A stretch of 44,002 nucleotides of DNA from an uncultured Pelagibacteraceae bacterium (GTDB taxonomy: Bacteria; Pseudomonadota; Alphaproteobacteria; Pelagibacterales; Pelagibacteraceae): contig CACDSX010000008.1 of NCBI GenBank assembly GCA_902555655.1, forward strand, positions 1-44,002, in the 5' to 3' direction. This document shows, in pieces, positions 33,123 through 44,002 of the stretch. The position numbers and the translations under genes were made by a program. Under the pieces are notes generated by a model. The model saw nothing but the letters and a program-made list of their open reading frames with translations, ran no database searches and had not been told where the DNA came from. How positions within the stretch are numbered: position 1 is the stretch's first letter; the number at the start of each line of letters is the position of its first letter.

Positions 33123-34892
33123 TTAAACTTTTAAAGGTAGAACTTTAAGTAAAATTTTATTTCTCAGTAAATCTATATTCAATTGATTTAATGTTCTAAT
33201 TATAAAATAAATAGTATCATCGTCAATTCTCTCTAATTTGTCTTGCCCGATAACTTCAGCAATCCTTAATAACACAAGACCTTTTTCGTCATTATTTATC
33301 ATCACTTGAATATCTGTGGGTATTTCTGAGTCATCTTCTTGATATAAATCATCGTATTTTTTTGAAATTTCAATACCATCAAACCTCAAAGATTCTAAAA
33401 ATATTTGATCTTTTTTAGAAAAAAAGTATTTTTTATTTTTTTTTATCTTTTTAAGAAAACTATTTAAATCTTTTTCAATCTTTGATTTGGAATAATCTCC
33501 ATTAAAATAATTGATAAGTTTTGATTGATGTAAAATATCTTTATTAAATTTTTTTTCAATAATTTCATTTTCCTTTATTTCTATATTTGTATAATAAAAA
33601 CTTGTTAAATTATCTGGAACTTCAGTAGGATTGATTTTTTCTAAAAATTTCTTTAATTCAATATCAAAAGCCTTTTCTAAATTGTCGTTTTTAAAAGACT
33701 CTTTGAGTAATTTCAGTAATTTTAATTTTTCAACTATTTCAGACTCAAGCAAAATCTTTTGGTAAATTAAGGCTCGTCCTTCAATATTAGATAAGGTTTT
33801 ATAAGATTGTTTTACGTTTAAAAGTTGATTTATGTTAAATTGAAATCGTTTATATATTTCAAATAAATCTTTTTCTGGATAGTTTTTATCATGTGTGGCT
33901 TTTTCAAGAGTTGAAATTTTATTTAATTCAGAAATCTCAATTAATTCGAATGACTTTAATAAACCTGAAGATGATAGATACTTCCAGATTATTTTTTTTG
34001 TAGTATCTTTTGGTTCAAATACAAAGTCAGGATTTGTTTTATGGGCTAAATAAAAATCAAATATAGTTTTTTCAGATATTTTCTCATCAATTTTAGAAGT
34101 GTATCCAAATAAATAGTTAATTTTTTTTTCAAAATATTTGTTACTAAAACCTAATTCTTTTTTTAAGTCAAAAATCAGTTGTGCCTCTTCTTTTTTACCA
34201 AGGTGTATTAAACAATAAATATTAAATTTTGATAAATATTCATCATTAAATGGTTCTAAATTTTTAGAAAGTATTTCGCATGCTTTATCAATATTTGTTT
34301 CGGATAAATATTGATCAACTAAATATTTTGTAAGATTAGGCTGGGAATTGAATATTTGATTTTTAACTAAGTACTCTTCTATTAAATCTAAATCTGAATT
34401 TTTAATTAACCACTCAGATTTTAAATTTAAAAATTCTTTTTCAGAAATATTTTTTTTTGGATTCTGAGCATTTGTTAATAATGCTATTTTAACTATTTCC
34501 GTTGAGTCTTTTGAAAGTTTTATTTTATCCAATTTTAAAAAAATATTTTTTAATTGATCACCATCTGAATTCAACCACATATTAATGTCTAGACCATAAT
34601 TTTGCGGATCATATAATCCAATAATTTTTATTTCTTTTGAATTTAAATTTTCATTTGACTCTACTAGAATATTTTCTTTCTGTTTTTGCATGTTAAAAAT
34701 TTCAAATTCAGATGTCGAATTAATCTCCATATCTTCTTCATTAGACTGTAAAGCTTTAGAGTCTTTTTCTTGTTGTTTACTGTCAATATTCCAAATATCT
34801 ACAGGTTGCTCTTCTGCATTAGAAAATGATGCAAAAAATATAAAAAATATTAAAAAAAAAAAATTTTTATTTAACAATCTTGAAATTTTCAT
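33123..34892 (-). CDS. Large exported protein of unknown function
   Basis: 589 residues. N-terminal signal peptide with a Phe-rich core (~10-22) and a likely cleavage after FSNA (~26). The rest is almost wholly helical, rich in Lys, Glu, Leu and Asn, with repeated helix pairs at ~150-330 (YLVDQYLSE.. NIDKACEILS.., YLSKFNIYCLIHLGKKEEAQLIF), resembling an alpha-solenoid or TPR-like periplasmic protein. No catalytic motif seen. It overlaps the upstream 59-residue ORF by 26 bases. Helical-repeat reading is inference. Confidence 0.72.
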   Translation of the reverse strand: MKISRLLNKNFFFLIFFIFFASFSNAEEQPVDIWNIDSKQQEKDSKALQSNEEDMEINSTSEFEIFNMQKQKENILVESNENLNSKEIKIIGLYDPQNYGLDINMWLNSDGDQLKNIFLKLDKIKLSKDSTEIVKIALLTNAQNPKKNISEKEFLNLKSEWLIKNSDLDLIEEYLVKNQIFNSQPNLTKYLVDQYLSETNIDKACEILSKNLEPFNDEYLSKFNIYCLIHLGKKEEAQLIFDLKKELGFSNKYFEKKINYLFGYTSKIDEKISEKTIFDFYLAHKTNPDFVFEPKDTTKKIIWKYLSSSGLLKSFELIEISELNKISTLEKATHDKNYPEKDLFEIYKRFQFNINQLLNVKQSYKTLSNIEGRALIYQKILLESEIVEKLKLLKLLKESFKNDNLEKAFDIELKKFLEKINPTEVPDNLTSFYYTNIEIKENEIIEKKFNKDILHQSKLINYFNGDYSKSKIEKDLNSFLKKIKKNKKYFFSKKDQIFLESLRFDGIEISKKYDDLYQEDDSEIPTDIQVMINNDEKGLVLLRIAEVIGQDKLERIDDDTIYFIIRTLNQLNIDLLRNKILLKVLPLKV

Positions 34893-35046
34893 TGGGAATT
34901 ATTTTTTCTATTTCTTTTTTTGGTGCAGGAAAATCAATCTTATTTAATAAAAAAACAATTCCTAAAATTACTACTAAAACTAAAGTTAATTTAAATATTA
35001 ACCCAAGAATATTTGTTCTCGAACTTGTTTTTTTTATAAATTGCAT
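34867..35046 (-). CDS. Small single-pass membrane protein, 59 residues
   Basis: Starts MQFIKKTSSRTNILG, has one hydrophobic helix (~13-34), then FPAPKKEIEKIIPNENFKIVK. Positive residues before the helix favour a cytoplasmic N-terminus and a periplasmic tail. Its end overlaps the exported-protein start by 26 bases, which argues for a coupled pair. Divergent from aroK (57 bases between starts). No family recognised. Confidence 0.6.
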   Translation of the reverse strand: MQFIKKTSSRTNILGLIFKLTLVLVVILGIVFLLNKIDFPAPKKEIEKIIPNENFKIVK

Positions 35047-35103
35047 ATAGTTTTAGTTATTTTCAAATTAAGACATATTTGTGTTTTTTCAATAAAGAAA
35101 GTT

Positions 35104-35628
35104 ATGAAATCAAAAGAAAATATTGTTTTTTTAGGAATGATGGGCTCGGGGAAGACCTCTATAGGATCATTAATTTCAAAAAAACTAAAATTAGATTTTT
35201 ATGATGTCGATCAATATATTGAAAAAAAATTAAATACAAAAATTTCAAAAATATTCCAAGATAAGGGTGAGAAATTTTTTAGAGATTTTGAGGAAAAAAT
35301 AACTTTAGAAATATTAAAAAATAAAAATATAGTAGTTGCATTAGGTGGTGGAGCTTTTTTAAACAAAAAAATTAGAAATGAAGTATTAAGAAATCACAAT
35401 TCCTTTTGGTTAAAATTGGATACAGTGACTCTTTTAAAAAGAATAAAAAATAACCCTAAAAGACCAATTGCTTATAATTCAACCAATTCTGAATTAGTAA
35501 ATTTAATAAAAAAACGTTCAAACATCTATTCAAAGGCATTATATAGTATTAATTGCAATGATCTTACAAAAAAAGAAATTGTCAGTAAAATTATAGAAAT
35601 TTATGAAACCAATAAAGTTAAAAGTTAA
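35104..35628 (+). CDS. aroK: Shikimate kinase
   Basis: 174 residues from ATG at 35104 (MKSKENIVFLG). The frame opens back to a TTG at 35041, but that adds 21 residues with no family match and overlaps the divergent small gene. P-loop GMMGSGKTS, YDVDQYIE, FFRDFEEK, GGGAFL and a lid with NPKRPI. Fifth step of the shikimate pathway. Overlaps aroB by 26 bases, as commonly seen. Confidence 0.95.
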   Translation: MKSKENIVFLGMMGSGKTSIGSLISKKLKLDFYDVDQYIEKKLNTKISKIFQDKGEKFFRDFEEKITLEILKNKNIVVALGGGAFLNKKIRNEVLRNHNSFWLKLDTVTLLKRIKNNPKRPIAYNSTNSELVNLIKKRSNIYSKALYSINCNDLTKKEIVSKIIEIYETNKVKS

Positions 35629-36706
35629 AACTAGTAATGAAAGTTACCCAATTTTAATTGGTGCTAATCTTGCTTCTAAATTTTCAAACTTACTGAGTCA
35701 AAATTTAATTAAATTTGAAAAATGTCTGTTAGTAATAGATAAAAACGTTCCAAAAAAAAAAATAATACAAATAAAAAAGGGATTAAAAAATAAAGAGGTA
35801 TTTACTCAATTTATTAAGGTCAATGAAAAAAACAAGAATCAAAAAAGTTTAGACTTAATAGTAAAAATTTTATTAAAAAAAAATTTTTCTAGAGAAGATT
35901 GTTTAGTTTCAGTTGGAGGTGGCATTACTGGAGATGTAAGTGGTTTTGCAGCAAGTATATATAAGAGAGGACTTAAATTTATTAATATTCCAACTACTTT
36001 ATTATCACAAGTGGACTCTTCGATTGGCGGAAAAACTGGAATCAATACCAGTTATGGTAAAAATCTTATAGGTAATTTTTATCAACCAAAATTAGTATTA
36101 AGTGATAGTGATTTTTTAAAATCCCTCCCAAAAAGGGAAATTATTTGTGGATATGGGGAAATTTTAAAACATTCATTAATATCAAATCGAAAATTTTATG
36201 AATTTTTAAATAAAAATTTTTCTAAAATTCTTAGCTTAAAATCTCCTTTCATTGAAAAAGCAATTTATGAAAGTTGTAAAATTAAAAAGAAAATAGTTGA
36301 AAAAGATGAAAAAGAGAAAAATCTTAGAAAAGTTTTAAATTTTGGCCATACTTTTGCTCACGCTTACGAAGCTTCTTTAGGTTATTCGAAAAAATTAAAC
36401 CATGGTGAAGCTGTCCTATTAGGAATATATACAGCAATTAATTTTAGTTTAGATAGTAATTTTTTAAATCGTAAAGATTACAACTTAATTGCAAAACATA
36501 TTGTAAATTCAAAACTTCCTTTTAAAATTAAAAATTTCTTTGAACAAAAAGATCTTAAAAAGATTTTGTTTTACATGATGAAAGACAAAAAAAATGATTC
36601 GAATCAAATAAATTTAATTTTATTAAAAAAAATCGGCAAACCTTTAATAGACTATAAATTTAGGTTAAATAAAATAAGATCATTTTTAAAAAAAGAATTA
36701 AATTAA
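35603..36706 (+). CDS. aroB: 3-dehydroquinate synthase
   Basis: 367 residues, NAD- and zinc-dependent, second step of the shikimate pathway. VSVGGGITGDVSGFAASIY, RGLKFINIPTTLLSQVDSSIGGKT (short: IPTTLLSQVDSSIGGK), GNFYQPKLV, the zinc-site Glu in CGYGEILKH and NFGHTFAHAYE. Complete. Its last nine bases overlap the convergent bolA. Confidence 0.96.
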   Translation: MKPIKLKVKTSNESYPILIGANLASKFSNLLSQNLIKFEKCLLVIDKNVPKKKIIQIKKGLKNKEVFTQFIKVNEKNKNQKSLDLIVKILLKKNFSREDCLVSVGGGITGDVSGFAASIYKRGLKFINIPTTLLSQVDSSIGGKTGINTSYGKNLIGNFYQPKLVLSDSDFLKSLPKREIICGYGEILKHSLISNRKFYEFLNKNFSKILSLKSPFIEKAIYESCKIKKKIVEKDEKEKNLRKVLNFGHTFAHAYEASLGYSKKLNHGEAVLLGIYTAINFSLDSNFLNRKDYNLIAKHIVNSKLPFKIKNFFEQKDLKKILFYMMKDKKNDSNQINLILLKKIGKPLIDYKFRLNKIRSFLKKELN

Positions 36707-36958
36707 AAATATTTGTATAGAGTGAATGAACGTTTTAAGCTCCTCTTTTAATAATTGGTAAATTTTCTTAGTACTTTGAATCTTACTCATTTTCTTTAAT
36801 TGTTTTGACTCTATTGAAATTTTTAAATGAAATTTGTTTTCACTATTTCCAGGATGGTTTTTATGAAGAAAAGATTTATCTTCAATCTTAATATTCTCAA
36901 TTATAATTTCTTTTTCAATTTTTTTTTTTACAATTGCAATTAATTGATTTATATCCAT
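36698..36958 (-). CDS. BolA family protein
   Basis: 86 residues. Partial BolA pattern: KIEDKSFLHKNHPGNSENKFHLKI and a helix ending LKTFIHSIQIFLI (family 'e.iHAL.i...'). The usual RHR of the helix is replaced (QSTKKIY). Relatives partner monothiol glutaredoxins in iron-sulfur or iron sensing. The bolA-J protein-cobS-cobT order is shared with other Alphaproteobacteria. Confidence 0.85.
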   Translation of the reverse strand: MDINQLIAIVKKKIEKEIIIENIKIEDKSFLHKNHPGNSENKFHLKISIESKQLKKMSKIQSTKKIYQLLKEELKTFIHSIQIFLI

Positions 36959-36969
36959 AAATATTACCT

Positions 36970-36975
36970 ATTATA
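36970..36975 (-). promoter_or_regulatory. Candidate -10 box of bolA in a 21-base divergent gap
   Basis: Perfect TATAAT on the minus strand, 11 bases before the bolA ATG, so the transcript would have a leader of only about five bases. The gap to the divergent J-protein start at 36980 is 21 bases, so no full promoter fits outside coding sequence for either gene. Confidence 0.35.
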
Positions 36976-36979
36976 TATC

Positions 36980-37507
36980 ATGAAATATATTTGTGACTGG
37001 AAAAATTGTAATAAAATTGGTGAATTTAAAGCACCTATAGAAAGAGATAACAGTAAAAAATTTAGAATGCTGTGCTTAGAACACGTAAAAGAATTTAATA
37101 AAAATTGGAATTACTTTTCTGGAATGAATGATACGCAGGTAATTAATTTTTTGAAGTCAGATATGATTTGGCATAAACCAACTCAAAGTTTTAGTTCTTC
37201 AGATAATTTTTTTAAAGTTTTGTGGAATAATACTTTAAAGGATGAGCTTGATGGCGACAAATTCAAAAGTGAATTTAATCACATGCGGCAATTTAAATTT
37301 AACCACAAGGACATAGAAGCCTTTGGCATATTAGGAATTTCAGTTGGTTTAAAGTGGCAAAAAATACAAGAAAAATTCAAAATCCTTGTCAAAAAATTTC
37401 ACCCTGATATGAATTCAGGAAGTAAAAAATTTGAGGAAAAACTTAAACTAATAACATTGGCTTACACACAACTAAAAAATACATATAAGGAAAAATTTGA
37501 TACCTAA
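36980..37507 (+). CDS. J-domain (DnaJ-like) protein
   Basis: 175 residues from ATG at 36980; an upstream ATG at 36944 would overlap bolA and adds no family match. N-terminal part with CDWKNCNK and MLCLEHV looks like a small Cys/His metal site (C4, C9, C33, H36). C-terminal J domain (~113-172) with [10 protein letters not shown] and the HPD motif in KKFHPDMN. Likely a DnaK co-chaperone. In relatives the same type of gene sits before cobS. Overlaps cobS by 11 bases. Confidence 0.86.
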   Translation: MKYICDWKNCNKIGEFKAPIERDNSKKFRMLCLEHVKEFNKNWNYFSGMNDTQVINFLKSDMIWHKPTQSFSSSDNFFKVLWNNTLKDELDGDKFKSEFNHMRQFKFNHKDIEAFGILGISVGLKWQKIQEKFKILVKKFHPDMNSGSKKFEEKLKLITLAYTQLKNTYKEKFDT

Positions 37508-38471
37508 TTTAAATATACAACCAGAAATTAAAGTTTCGATTAAACAGACTTTTGGTTTTGACTCTGAAATGGAAGTAAATGCTTTTTCAAAAAAAAGTGA
37601 GCATGTTCCAGAGATAGACAAAAATTATAAGTTTGATAAAGATACTACATTGGCCATAATTTCTGGCTTTGCTTTTAATAAGAGAGTCTTAGTTCAAGGA
37701 TATCATGGAACAGGAAAATCTACACATATTGAACAAATTGCTGCTAGATTAAATTGGCCTTGTATAAGAGTTAATCTTGACAGTCATGTAAGTAGAATTG
37801 ATTTAATTGGAAAAGATGCCATTGTTTTAAAGGAAGGAAAACAAATAACTCAATTTAATGAAGGTATTCTACCATGGTCAATCCAGAATCCAGTTGCTCT
37901 AGTCTTTGATGAATATGATGCTGGAAGACCGGACGTTATGTTCGTAATACAAAGAGTTTTAGAAGCAGAGGGTAGTTTTACTCTGCTAGATAAAAATAAA
38001 GTTATAAAACAAAATAAGTTTTTTAGATTATTTGCTACATCAAATACAGTAGGTTTGGGTGATACAACTGGTTTATATCATGGAACACAACAAATAAATC
38101 AAGGTCAAATGGATAGATGGAATATTGTTACGACTCTTAATTATTTAAGCCTAGATAAGGAGATGGATGTAGTGTTGGCAAAAAATAAAAATTTTAACAA
38201 TCAAAAAGGGAAAGAAAAAATTGCCAATATGATCAAGGTTGCATCCTTGACAAGGAAAGGATTTGTGGCGGGAGATATATCAACTGTAATGAGTCCTAGA
38301 ACAGTTCTGCACTGGGCTGAAAATGCTGAAATATTTAAGGATATTGGATATGCTTTTAGAGTTACTTTTTTAAATAAGTGTGATGAAATTGAAAAAAATA
38401 CTATAGCTGAATATTATCAAAGATGTTTTGGTGAAGAACTACCTGAGTCACTTGCAAACATTCAAATCTAA
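37497..38471 (+). CDS. cobS: CobS-like AAA+ ATPase
   Basis: 324 residues. Walker [10 protein letters not shown] (68-76), Walker B ALVFDEYD (134-141), sensor-1-type FRLFATSNT and DRWNI. N-terminal CobS region with [10 protein letters not shown]. The start is TTG at 37497 with AAGG seven bases upstream. CobS works with CobT as motor of the aerobic cobaltochelatase CobN. No cobN or other cob gene is in this window, so the actual partner is open. cobT follows without a gap. Confidence 0.9.
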   Translation: MIPNLNIQPEIKVSIKQTFGFDSEMEVNAFSKKSEHVPEIDKNYKFDKDTTLAIISGFAFNKRVLVQGYHGTGKSTHIEQIAARLNWPCIRVNLDSHVSRIDLIGKDAIVLKEGKQITQFNEGILPWSIQNPVALVFDEYDAGRPDVMFVIQRVLEAEGSFTLLDKNKVIKQNKFFRLFATSNTVGLGDTTGLYHGTQQINQGQMDRWNIVTTLNYLSLDKEMDVVLAKNKNFNNQKGKEKIANMIKVASLTRKGFVAGDISTVMSPRTVLHWAENAEIFKDIGYAFRVTFLNKCDEIEKNTIAEYYQRCFGEELPESLANIQI

Positions 38472-40280
38472 ATGAGTAATGGCAATAAAGATGCTAATTT
38501 AAAAGAGAAATTTAAACAGGCTCTCGAGTCAACTTTTAAAGTTATTTCAGGTGACTTTAAAATAAATGATAAATCTGAAAAAAACAAAAATATAAGTAAA
38601 TTTGATTTTTTTGATTTAGATAATTTTAATACTAAAAGTGCTTTTATTAAAGCAAGAGCTGATACAGACTCATCTGCTTTGAAAAAAAAATTTTCTAATG
38701 AAGGTGTATATAAAAAAAATTTACCCTCAAATTCATCGTGTAAATCTCTATATTCAATAGCAGAAAAAATTAGGTGTGAGTCTTTAGGTGGAAAAATGCT
38801 TAAAGGAATTCAAAAAAATTTTACTGAAAATTATAATCAAATAATTGATTTAAAAAGAAAAGATCAACTTAAAACTAAAGAAGATGTAACTGTTAACGAA
38901 GCTTTTGAATTATACATGTTAAAAAAATTTCATGATATAGAACTTAATACATTGACCACTAAAATGTTGAAGTTTTGGGAAAGTGATTTTGATAAATCAA
39001 TAGACAAACACTTAACGTTTTTAAAAGATAATCTTGAAAACCAAGATAATTACTCTTTAAAATTTTCTGAAATACTCCAATCTATGGATATTTTTCAATC
39101 AGAGGAAAATGAGGAAACTAAAGAAGAAAATCAAGATGATGGACAGAATAATCCTTCAAATGAAGATCAGGAGTCTAACAATGAAGATAATAAAGATCAA
39201 AATAAAGAAGAAGAGACAGAGGCTAGTTTAGATTCGGATTATGATATTGATGAATATAAATTAGATGAACAACTAGTGGATGCTGAGTCTGAAAAACAAA
39301 ATAATGAACAAATAATACAAAAAAAATCACATAATAATATTGATCTAGAATACAAAATTTTTACCTCTAAATATGACGAAATTACTAAGGCAGAAAATTT
39401 AGAAAGTGCTTCTGAAGCTTCAAAACTAAGAAAGACATTAGACCAGCAACTTGTGGGTTTTCAAGATATAATTACCAAACTTGCAAATAAGTTACAAAGA
39501 CAATTATTGGCCAAACAAAATCGTTCCTGGGATTTTGATTTAGAGGAAGGTTTATTGGACAGTTCAAAATTACCAAGAATAATAATGGATCCGTATAATT
39601 CATTATCATTTAAAAAAGAAAAAGATTTAGAATTTAAAGATACAGTCGTTACTTTGTTAATTGATAACTCGGGTTCTATGAGGGGGAGGCCCATTACAAT
39701 TGCTGCAATTTGTGCAGATATTTTATCGAGAACTCTAGAACGTTGTTCAGTAAAAGTTGAAATACTAGGGTTTACTACAAAGAATTGGAAAGGTGGACAA
39801 AGTAGAGAAAATTGGAACAAAAATGGAAAACCAAAATTTCCTGGAAGATTAAATGACCTGAGACATATAATTTACAAAAGTGCAGATACCCATTGGCGTC
39901 AGTCAAAAAATAATCTTGGCTTAATGTTAAAAGAGGGATTACTTAAAGAAAACATTGATGGAGAAGCTATATCATGGGCATTCAGTAGATTAAAAAAAAG
40001 AAAAGAGGAAAGAAAAATACTTATGGTGATTTCAGATGGTGCTCCAGTAGACGACTCAACATTATCAGTCAATTCAGGGGATTTTTTAGAAAAACATTTA
40101 AAAAGAATGGTTAAATTTATTGAAGATAAAACCGAAATTGAAATTTTAGCTATAGGTATTGGTCATGATGTATCTAGATACTATAATCGTGCAATTAAAA
40201 TTACTGATGTAAATGAATTAGGTGATGTCATGATTTCACAATTAAATGTATTATTTGATAAAAAAAATAAATTACATTAA
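38472..40280 (+). CDS. cobT: CobT-like VWA-domain protein
   Basis: 602 residues. N-terminal alpha-helical domain, a very acidic linker (~210-270, Glu/Asp/Asn/Gln-rich), then a C-terminal VWA domain. The metal-ion site DNSGSM begins at residue 398, and later [11 protein letters not shown] supplies the rest. The block [26 protein letters not shown] is CobT-typical (seen as [10 protein letters not shown]). Works with CobS as an AAA+/VWA pair. Its end overlaps the convergent regB-like gene by four bases. Confidence 0.9.
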   Translation: MSNGNKDANLKEKFKQALESTFKVISGDFKINDKSEKNKNISKFDFFDLDNFNTKSAFIKARADTDSSALKKKFSNEGVYKKNLPSNSSCKSLYSIAEKIRCESLGGKMLKGIQKNFTENYNQIIDLKRKDQLKTKEDVTVNEAFELYMLKKFHDIELNTLTTKMLKFWESDFDKSIDKHLTFLKDNLENQDNYSLKFSEILQSMDIFQSEENEETKEENQDDGQNNPSNEDQESNNEDNKDQNKEEETEASLDSDYDIDEYKLDEQLVDAESEKQNNEQIIQKKSHNNIDLEYKIFTSKYDEITKAENLESASEASKLRKTLDQQLVGFQDIITKLANKLQRQLLAKQNRSWDFDLEEGLLDSSKLPRIIMDPYNSLSFKKEKDLEFKDTVVTLLIDNSGSMRGRPITIAAICADILSRTLERCSVKVEILGFTTKNWKGGQSRENWNKNGKPKFPGRLNDLRHIIYKSADTHWRQSKNNLGLMLKEGLLKENIDGEAISWAFSRLKKRKEERKILMVISDGAPVDDSTLSVNSGDFLEKHLKRMVKFIEDKTEIEILAIGIGHDVSRYYNRAIKITDVNELGDVMISQLNVLFDKKNKLH

Positions 40281-41557
40281 ATCTTAAATAACTCATTATT
40301 TTTCCACTGGATAATTACTTCTGCACCACCTTTGGTTTCTGAATTACTGCAATTTATCGTGGCAAAATTTTTCTCTAAAAGAGTTTTTCCAATAAATAAC
40401 CCAAGCCCTAATCCAATTTTTGATTTCTCTATTGGGTTATTTGACTTTAAATATGGTTCTCCAATTTTTGATAAAACATCTTTAGGGTATCCATTTCCAT
40501 CATCTTCAATTATAATTTTAGTAATTTCATTATCACTTTTTAAACTTATATAAACTGTCTCTTTAGAAAATTTATTAGCATTCCCAATAAAGTTTCTTAA
40601 TCCATAAACAATTTCAATAGATTTTGTTATTTTTTTAGGGTTTGAATATTGATCAAAATTAAAAACAAAATTTTTTTTACTGATCTCTTTAAATGATGAA
40701 ATAATTTCACCGAGATAATCTTTTATTGTTAAATCTTTATCAATGAAATCATCTTCTTCAACAGGATTTAAAGTTAATCGTTTTAAAATTTGATTACATC
40801 TTTCAACTTGACTGGATAGCAATTCTATATCTTTTTCAAAATCTTTTTTTCCTTTAAATTGTTTCCTAAGATCATGGGTGATAATCTTTATTGTTGATAG
40901 GGGTGTTCCTAATGAATGAGCAGCGGCAGCTGCTTGGCCACCTAAAGATAAAAGTTCATGCTCTGTGGCCATTACCTCTTCCATTTTAGCTAGTGCTTCT
41001 CTTCTAAGTCTAGATTGTTCACCAAATGTCATAGCTAAATAATTTAAAAAAATTAATGCGATAATTAAGGCGACAGGAATAGAGAAAAAATAATATGGAC
41101 TTACATGAAAATGATCACTTATAGGAGAAGGTAAATCTTGTGAATGAAAAGTTAGGATTAGAATTATAACTAAGGTTAAAGATACTAACATGATATTGGT
41201 TTTAAAATTCAGATTTGATGATGAGAAGACACTCGGAATTAATAAAAAAATTACAAAAGGGTTGGTGACACCACCTGTTAAAAAAAGTAAAGCACCTAAC
41301 TGTAATATATCTATTGCTAAAAAAATAAATGCTGATCTATCTGATAACTGAGTTTTTTTATATATATAAATTAAATAAAAGTTACTTAAAATTCCTAAAA
41401 AAATAACTAAATTTGATAAAATAAAATCAAATTTAAAATTAAGAACAAAATAAACAAAATTAACTGATATTAATTGACCAACTATACCAATCCATCTTAA
41501 GCTTATATAAGTTGATTTTTTAAAAAAATGATATTTTGAAGTTTCAAAAAACTCCAT
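40277..41557 (-). CDS. RegB/PrrB-type sensor histidine kinase
   Basis: 426 residues. About six membrane segments (1-185). Between them lies GGVTNPF (95-101), the quinone-site motif of RegB. The H-box [17 protein letters not shown] (H214) matches RegB except that HELGTP is HSLGTP. ERCNQIL has Cys254 where RegB has its redox-sensitive cysteine. ATPase boxes: [12 protein letters not shown] (N), EDDGNGYP (D) and [10 protein letters not shown] (G). Likely senses quinone redox state. The RegA response regulator is not in the window. Confidence 0.87.
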   Translation of the reverse strand: MEFFETSKYHFFKKSTYISLRWIGIVGQLISVNFVYFVLNFKFDFILSNLVIFLGILSNFYLIYIYKKTQLSDRSAFIFLAIDILQLGALLFLTGGVTNPFVIFLLIPSVFSSSNLNFKTNIMLVSLTLVIILILTFHSQDLPSPISDHFHVSPYYFFSIPVALIIALIFLNYLAMTFGEQSRLRREALAKMEEVMATEHELLSLGGQAAAAAHSLGTPLSTIKIITHDLRKQFKGKKDFEKDIELLSSQVERCNQILKRLTLNPVEEDDFIDKDLTIKDYLGEIISSFKEISKKNFVFNFDQYSNPKKITKSIEIVYGLRNFIGNANKFSKETVYISLKSDNEITKIIIEDDGNGYPKDVLSKIGEPYLKSNNPIEKSKIGLGLGLFIGKTLLEKNFATINCSNSETKGGAEVIIQWKNNELFKI

Positions 41558-41559
41558 CG

Positions 41560-43641
<2,082 letters not shown>

Positions 43642-43726
43642 TTATCATATCATTTTTTTAATGGTGAAACTATTTAAATAATTTTATAAAAATATAGATG
43701 GCTAATTTTTGCTTAAATACTTGTTC

Positions 43727-44002
43727 TTATTTGTGTTTAATTTTAAACGAAAATTTAATTTTTTTACGGTCTGGAAAACACTCAAAATCGAGATCTTTTA
43801 GAGGAAAATTATATCTAAAATTTTTTTTATATTTATTAATTTTCTTATTTACAAAAGAAATTTCTAATACTTCAAAAAAAGCATCCTTATTTGTTAAGTT
43901 AAAATAGTTATTTGCATGTATATGTACAATATCGAAATTTTTAAGTAATTTTTTCACCGAATCTATAAACATTTTTTTTTTACTTCTGATAAAATGAAAC
44001 TC
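43727..44002 (-). CDS. C-terminal part of a gene, possibly FkbM-type methyltransferase (partial)
   Basis: The frame is open to the right edge, giving at least 91 residues. The fragment has EFHFIRSKKK, then FDIVHIHANNYFN and FEVLEISFVNKK. The combination of an 'EFH' strand, an 'hiHaNN' block and a late 'vlEisf' strand recalls C-termini of FkbM-like methyltransferases tied to surface polysaccharide genes; this is a pattern impression only. Same strand as gyrB, 106 bases upstream of it. The missing N-terminus prevents a firm call. Confidence 0.45.
   Translation of the reverse strand, partial: EFHFIRSKKKMFIDSVKKLLKNFDIVHIHANNYFNLTNKDAFFEVLEISFVNKKINKYKKNFRYNFPLKDLDFECFPDRKKIKFSFKIKHK

Noticed and set aside
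35041-35103. Longer TTG start for aroK
   Set aside because: It adds 21 unmatched residues before the P-loop region and overlaps the divergent small gene.
39461-39820. 119-codon minus-strand ORF inside cobT
   Set aside because: Antisense to the VWA domain; no independent support.

Overview
The window looks like a piece of a streamlined, AT-rich alphaproteobacterial chromosome, most likely SAR11 (Pelagibacterales). By eye it is roughly 30% G+C, coding sequence fills nearly all of it, and there are no IS elements, prophage or CRISPR arrays. Several gene orders are typical of Alphaproteobacteria: trpF-trpB-trpA-accD-folC-trxA, murA-DUF2948-hisD-infA, rpmH-rnpA-yidD-yidC-argB-(HAD)-dapD-dapE, truA-fmt-def, aroK-aroB and bolA-J protein-cobS-cobT. 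No taxonomic marker was searched, so the assignment is an inference.

Layout. (1) 1-11000, plus strand: one dense run of kdsD(end)-lptC-lptB-aroA-cmk-rpsA-ihfB-pyrF-trpF-trpB-trpA-accD-folC, covering LPS export, aromatic amino acids, nucleotides, translation and fatty acid/folate synthesis; most junctions overlap by 1-47 bases. (2) 10997-14605, minus strand: rmuC, a PD-(D/E)XK nuclease resembling mitochondrial MGME1, an exonuclease I-like DEDDh nuclease and trxA. (3) 14753-17946, minus: tRNA-His followed directly by hisS, hisZ and hisG. (4) 18169-22543, minus: two small proteins, dcd, murA, DUF2948, hisD, infA, tRNA-Phe and cspA. (5) 22644-30933: tRNA-Thr, a TVP38-type membrane protein, then rpmH-rnpA-yidD-yidC-argB-HAD phosphatase-dapD-dapE, followed by a histone-deacetylase-like enzyme and a SET-domain protein. 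(6) 30913-35046, minus: truA-fmt-def, a large exported protein and a small membrane protein. (7) 35104-40280: aroK-aroB, bolA (minus), J-domain protein, cobS, cobT. (8) 40277-44002, minus: RegB-type sensor kinase, gyrB, and the 3' end of an unidentified gene.

Most of the window is housekeeping. The points worth a second look are: a nuclease cluster (RmuC / MGME1-like / ExoI-like) next to trxA, where many relatives carry addAB; a cytidylate kinase whose P-loop lysine is alanine; a tryptophan synthase with altered active-site motifs; three tRNA genes with unusual features (tRNA-His without G-1, tRNA-Phe with A18/G55, tRNA-Thr with an altered T-loop); hisS starting five bases after its cognate tRNA; CobS/CobT with no other cobalamin gene nearby; and several small proteins of 39-59 residues. 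No gene lies in 17947-18168, which holds a perfect palindrome, a hairpin and a terminator.
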